From Candidatus Hydrogenedentota bacterium (GTDB lineage Bacteria > Hydrogenedentota > Hydrogenedentia > Hydrogenedentales > SLHB01): DNA of 62,914 bases. Location: NCBI GenBank assembly GCA_019695095.1, contig JAIBAQ010000013.1, positions 1 through 62,914 of the forward strand, in the 5' to 3' direction. Both the position numbers and the translations under genes were made by a program. A model generated the notes under the pieces. The model was not told the origin of the DNA and did not search any database. It worked only from the letters and a program-made list of their open reading frames with translations. How positions within the stretch are numbered: the first letter of the stretch is position 1; each line of letters opens with the position of its first letter. This document shows positions 60,061-62,914 of the stretch, piece by piece.

Positions 60061-62370
60061 TCAATGCGTTTCGGGCGCGGGCTGGTAAGGTTCGCGATAG
60101 TGCCAGAACACTACGAGGGACGAGGGCTTTCCGCGCACGCCCATCTTGTTTCTTACGCGCATTTCCAGGCGATTGATAGCGTTGCGCCATAGCGTCCACG
60201 TGAAACTCGATGGACTCTCTTTCCATCCGCCGTCGTCGATATTAACCTCATAGCCCACGAAATTGGGTGTCTGGGTGGTCATGTCTATTTTCACGTCGCC
60301 CAAAGTCTCGCCATGTACCGCCGAAAACGCGACCCGGTTCAATGTGGGATAGAAGTCCGCGACACGGTCGCTATGCATCGCATACTGCAATTGGCGAGGC
60401 GTGGCTTTGTCGTACCAGCACACGTAACCGTTCCACGGCCAGAAGGTCGAGCCGTTGTTCAAGGGACGCGGCGTGGGGTGAGTTAGGAAATCGTTGCGAG
60501 GGATGACGCGGACGAAGCCCGCGAGGTTATGCTGCGGAGGTCGTTTGACCGGGTCGGGATCGTTTATCCACCCGGTGCTCGTTGAAATTTCAAGGGGCTG
60601 GGGCCATTCGAAGACGGATTGCGTTGGCCAGTTGCACCACGGCTCGGGACTCATCCAGGGGATGGGGCGCACGGAACTGAAACCGTAGCGCTTCAAGAAA
60701 TAGCGATGTTGTTCCACCGCATTGAGTGGTTCTCCGGAACGCGTATCGAACTCGTAGGAGTCGAAGACGCTCTCCGGATCAACAAGAACCCATTTGCCAA
60801 GCTCATCCACGTAGACCTCCACCGACTCGTGGTTGAAGAGGTTGACGTGGCGCGCCTGGTAGCCCAGGGATTGCATCGCTTGCATGAACACGACAACAAA
60901 TTGCATGCACATACCGCCCCAGCCGTATTTCTCGTTGCGATCAAGCACGGCATGCGCGTTCCACTCCGGATACTCGGGATACGGCAGCTTGTGAAACCAC
61001 AATTGCGAGACGTGATGGCGCACGCGGTTGATGCGCTCGAAATCGGTGGCGGCCCCTTCGATGACGTTGTCCAGGTCCAGGCGCTCGCGCAGGGCCTTCA
61101 ACTCGGGGAGATCTGCTCGTTCAAATGCATGCCAGTATGACGAGTAGCTTATTCGCGGGTTTTCGGCGTCGCGCACGTAGAACGTGTCTCGCGGGACAGC
61201 CGCACGCAGTATCCTTCGCTGAAGCTGAATGCCAGTAAACACCGGAGTAACCAGCGGAGATGCCGAGAGCAGGCGCGCTCGTACCTGCATGTACCTGCGG
61301 CTATCCGGTGCGAGTTCGTCGAGTTTCCATTGCTGGCCGGGCGCGAGTGTTCCAAGGACACGGAAGTCCGGCGAGGAAGCGTCCGCGGGTTCGGGCGAGT
61401 CTGCAAAGCGCGCGGCTACTTCGATGCGTGTATTTTCGGGCGTTGCCCCGCGCGCCATAAGTCGCAGCGCATCGATACGGCACGGAGGCAAGATGGCTTC
61501 GGGTTGGTCAAGCGAGTTCCAGAGGTCAATGGGCGGCATCAACAACGCACCTTCGGTGCGATATCGCTGAAGACTCAGGCGAATAGTGTATTCGCCGGAG
61601 ACGTCGCCACCGGGGCCTAGTAGTCCATCCGACCATGTGTGTCCGCCGTCCGTGGACTTGGCGGAGGTCCTTCCGACTTCAATTCGCTCGACGCCTTCCG
61701 GCAAGTGATCGGGGTCGATGACTAATTGCCGCGACGCGATGCGCGAGGTATTACCTCCACACACATACGGCCCGCCGCCGCGATCGTATTCGTCGGCGCG
61801 GGCAAACATCAGGTTGTATCCCTCTTCGGGTGACGCATCGCACACAATCACAATCGTGTTTTCGCCTTGAACCAAGTAATCGACAGGAACCGGCACCCAG
61901 TGCCATACACCTTCGTGCCACGGCACGGGGATTCCCTCGACGCGATGCCCATTCACAAGCAGATGGTAGGGAGCCGACTTTCCGGGCGTTCGTGGTTCCA
62001 TGTATAGGACGACGTGCGCGGCCAATGCGCGTGGATCATCGAGCAGGAATGTCTTGCGCGCCCACACCCCGGCGTGGATGGGCTCCAGATAGGAACCTTT
62101 TTCGCTCAGACCCGCACCCGGCGCATCGTTTTCGATCAGGGCAAGATCCGAGAGGACCACACCACGATCCTCCTCGCTACGCATCACGTCCAGACTCTGC
62201 GCATTGTCGTACTTGGACGCTGCGTGGATCTCGTCGGTGATGTACCTGCTGACTTCCTGCGCGGAAATGATGGCAGGCAGCCAACAAGCCGCGGCGACAC
62301 ACGCTACCTTCCCTATTCTGTCTACGTTGAGGGCATTCACTCGTCGCAGCCTCCTGATGGATCGGTGCAT
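60061..62370 (-). CDS. Exported transglutaminase-like protein
   Basis: The ATG at 62370 has GAGG upstream. The 769-residue protein starts with a basic segment and a hydrophobic stretch (VACVAAACWLPAIISAQE), probably a signal peptide. Beta-sandwich regions (about 60-400) resemble glycan-binding folds. A transglutaminase core follows with a Cys-His-Asp triad: C488 (GMCMQF), H514 (FNHESVEVYV) and D531 (VLVDPES). C-terminal beta domains end in WHYREPYQPAPETH. The family includes peptidases, amidases and cross-linkers; the substrate is unknown. It is divergent from the PL10-like gene across 48 bp. Confidence 0.82.
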   Translation of the reverse strand: MHRSIRRLRRVNALNVDRIGKVACVAAACWLPAIISAQEVSRYITDEIHAASKYDNAQSLDVMRSEEDRGVVLSDLALIENDAPGAGLSEKGSYLEPIHAGVWARKTFLLDDPRALAAHVVLYMEPRTPGKSAPYHLLVNGHRVEGIPVPWHEGVWHWVPVPVDYLVQGENTIVIVCDASPEEGYNLMFARADEYDRGGGPYVCGGNTSRIASRQLVIDPDHLPEGVERIEVGRTSAKSTDGGHTWSDGLLGPGGDVSGEYTIRLSLQRYRTEGALLMPPIDLWNSLDQPEAILPPCRIDALRLMARGATPENTRIEVAARFADSPEPADASSPDFRVLGTLAPGQQWKLDELAPDSRRYMQVRARLLSASPLVTPVFTGIQLQRRILRAAVPRDTFYVRDAENPRISYSSYWHAFERADLPELKALRERLDLDNVIEGAATDFERINRVRHHVSQLWFHKLPYPEYPEWNAHAVLDRNEKYGWGGMCMQFVVVFMQAMQSLGYQARHVNLFNHESVEVYVDELGKWVLVDPESVFDSYEFDTRSGEPLNAVEQHRYFLKRYGFSSVRPIPWMSPEPWCNWPTQSVFEWPQPLEISTSTGWINDPDPVKRPPQHNLAGFVRVIPRNDFLTHPTPRPLNNGSTFWPWNGYVCWYDKATPRQLQYAMHSDRVADFYPTLNRVAFSAVHGETLGDVKIDMTTQTPNFVGYEVNIDDGGWKESPSSFTWTLWRNAINRLEMRVRNKMGVRGKPSSLVVFWHYREPYQPAPETH

Positions 62371-62418
62371 TGTACACGCCTCATTGAGTCTAGGTGGCCG
62401 GGGTACTATTCTCAAGGC

Positions 62419-62914
62419 ATGAAGAATGCGCTACGGAAAACCAGATACCTTTTGACCATCGCTGCCTTCGGATGGGTTGCCACTCTTGCCACAGCCGGCG
62501 AAGCGCCATCGCGCGACGTGCTGCTCGCGACTATGCGCAGGGCCACGGACTTCGTCTTCAATACGCTGTCCAATCGCGGCGGAGTGGTTTGGCTGTACAC
62601 CATGGACCTCGAGCCTTACGGGGAACTCAAGGCGCGGAAAAGCATGATTTGGGTGGAGCCTCCGTCGACTCCGTCGATGGGCCTCATGCTGCTCGATGCC
62701 TACCGGATTACCGGCGACACCTACTATCTGGATCGCGCCCGCAAAGTGGGCGAAGCCTTGGCCTGGGGGCAACACCCCTCGGGTGGATGGCATTACTTCA
62801 TCGACTTCGATCCCGCCGGAGTTGACGCCTACTACGACTCTTTTTTCACCAAGTGCTGGGGATGGCAGGAGTATCTGAAGAAGCGCACGAACTGCACGTT
62901 CGACGACTACACCA
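62419..62914 (+). CDS. Exported PL10-like pectate lyase, truncated by window end
   Basis: Only the first 165 codons are present; the frame is open to the last base. A signal peptide (RYLLTIAAFGWVATLATA) is followed by VLLATMRRATDFVFNTLSNRGGVVWLYTMDLEPYGELKARKSMIWVEPPSTPSMGLMLL-type helical repeats and EALAWGQHPSGGWHYFIDF. This pattern fits the (alpha/alpha) toroid of PL10 pectate lyases. Catalytic residues lie beyond the window. Its ATG has a weak AAGG site. Confidence 0.72.
   Translation, partial: MKNALRKTRYLLTIAAFGWVATLATAGEAPSRDVLLATMRRATDFVFNTLSNRGGVVWLYTMDLEPYGELKARKSMIWVEPPSTPSMGLMLLDAYRITGDTYYLDRARKVGEALAWGQHPSGGWHYFIDFDPAGVDAYYDSFFTKCWGWQEYLKKRTNCTFDDYT

Overview
The window is about 63 kb of GC-rich bacterial chromosome with roughly 39 protein genes. 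I saw no rRNA, tRNA, CRISPR array, transposase, integrase or phage gene. Many products carry signal peptides, lipobox-like or Tat-like leaders or membrane anchors. One protein ends in an H-X9-DG-like motif familiar from planctomycete pseudopilin-like proteins, and many genes are predicted glycan-active enzymes. Together with dispersed hairpin repeats and GGAC-period-9 tracts this suggests a free-living, polysaccharide-degrading bacterium of the Planctomycetota/Verrucomicrobiota/Hydrogenedentota kind. That placement is an inference from style and content, not a phylogeny.

Layout. 1-6.6 kb: two exported proteins on the minus strand (one a GH36/GH27-like alpha-galactosidase), a zinc-ribbon membrane protein bracketed by 42-bp direct repeats, and a secreted beta-helix protein. 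7-11.2 kb: a small envelope cluster (lipoprotein, NTF2-like protein, anchored TPR protein) and a propeller/toroid fusion. 11.4-14.1 kb: cstA with an upstream LysR regulator, divergent from purM. 14.2-21 kb: purM, purL (PurS-PurL fusion), an M61 peptidase and purQ in one run. 21.2-30.1 kb: a GH42-like protein, a CE15-like esterase, a PAS/GAF histidine kinase, a REC-GGDEF protein and a BNR/sialidase-like protein. 30.3-35 kb: a small membrane protein, a 1033-residue repeat-domain protein and dCMP deaminase. 35.3-43.8 kb: a giant GH13 protein, gpsA, two HGSNAT/DUF5009-like membrane proteins, a pseudopilin-like protein and a PspC protein. 43.8-56.2 kb: a minus-strand run of XPB-type helicase, addB, addA, a membrane metallopeptidase, a Gfo/Idh oxidoreductase and glgX; the last five are joined by 4-nt overlaps or a 4-nt gap. 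56.3-62.9 kb: a PL22-like protein, a PHP-domain protein, a TIM-barrel isomerase, a transglutaminase-like protein and the truncated start of a PL10-like pectate lyase.

How it fits together. Purine synthesis, DNA repair/recombination and alpha-glucan metabolism form the housekeeping core. The exported GH36, beta-helix, CE15, PL22 and PL10-type proteins point to use of plant or algal pectin and hemicellulose.

The most unusual signals are non-coding. A three-copy structured repeat of about 170 bp has a 19-bp perfect terminal inverted repeat in its best copy. A two-copy triple-hairpin element shows a compensatory base-pair change. A 42-bp palindromic repeat flanks one small gene as direct repeats. 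The closest thing to a new gene system is the translationally coupled addB-addA-peptidase-oxidoreductase-glgX run, but its functional unity is unproven.
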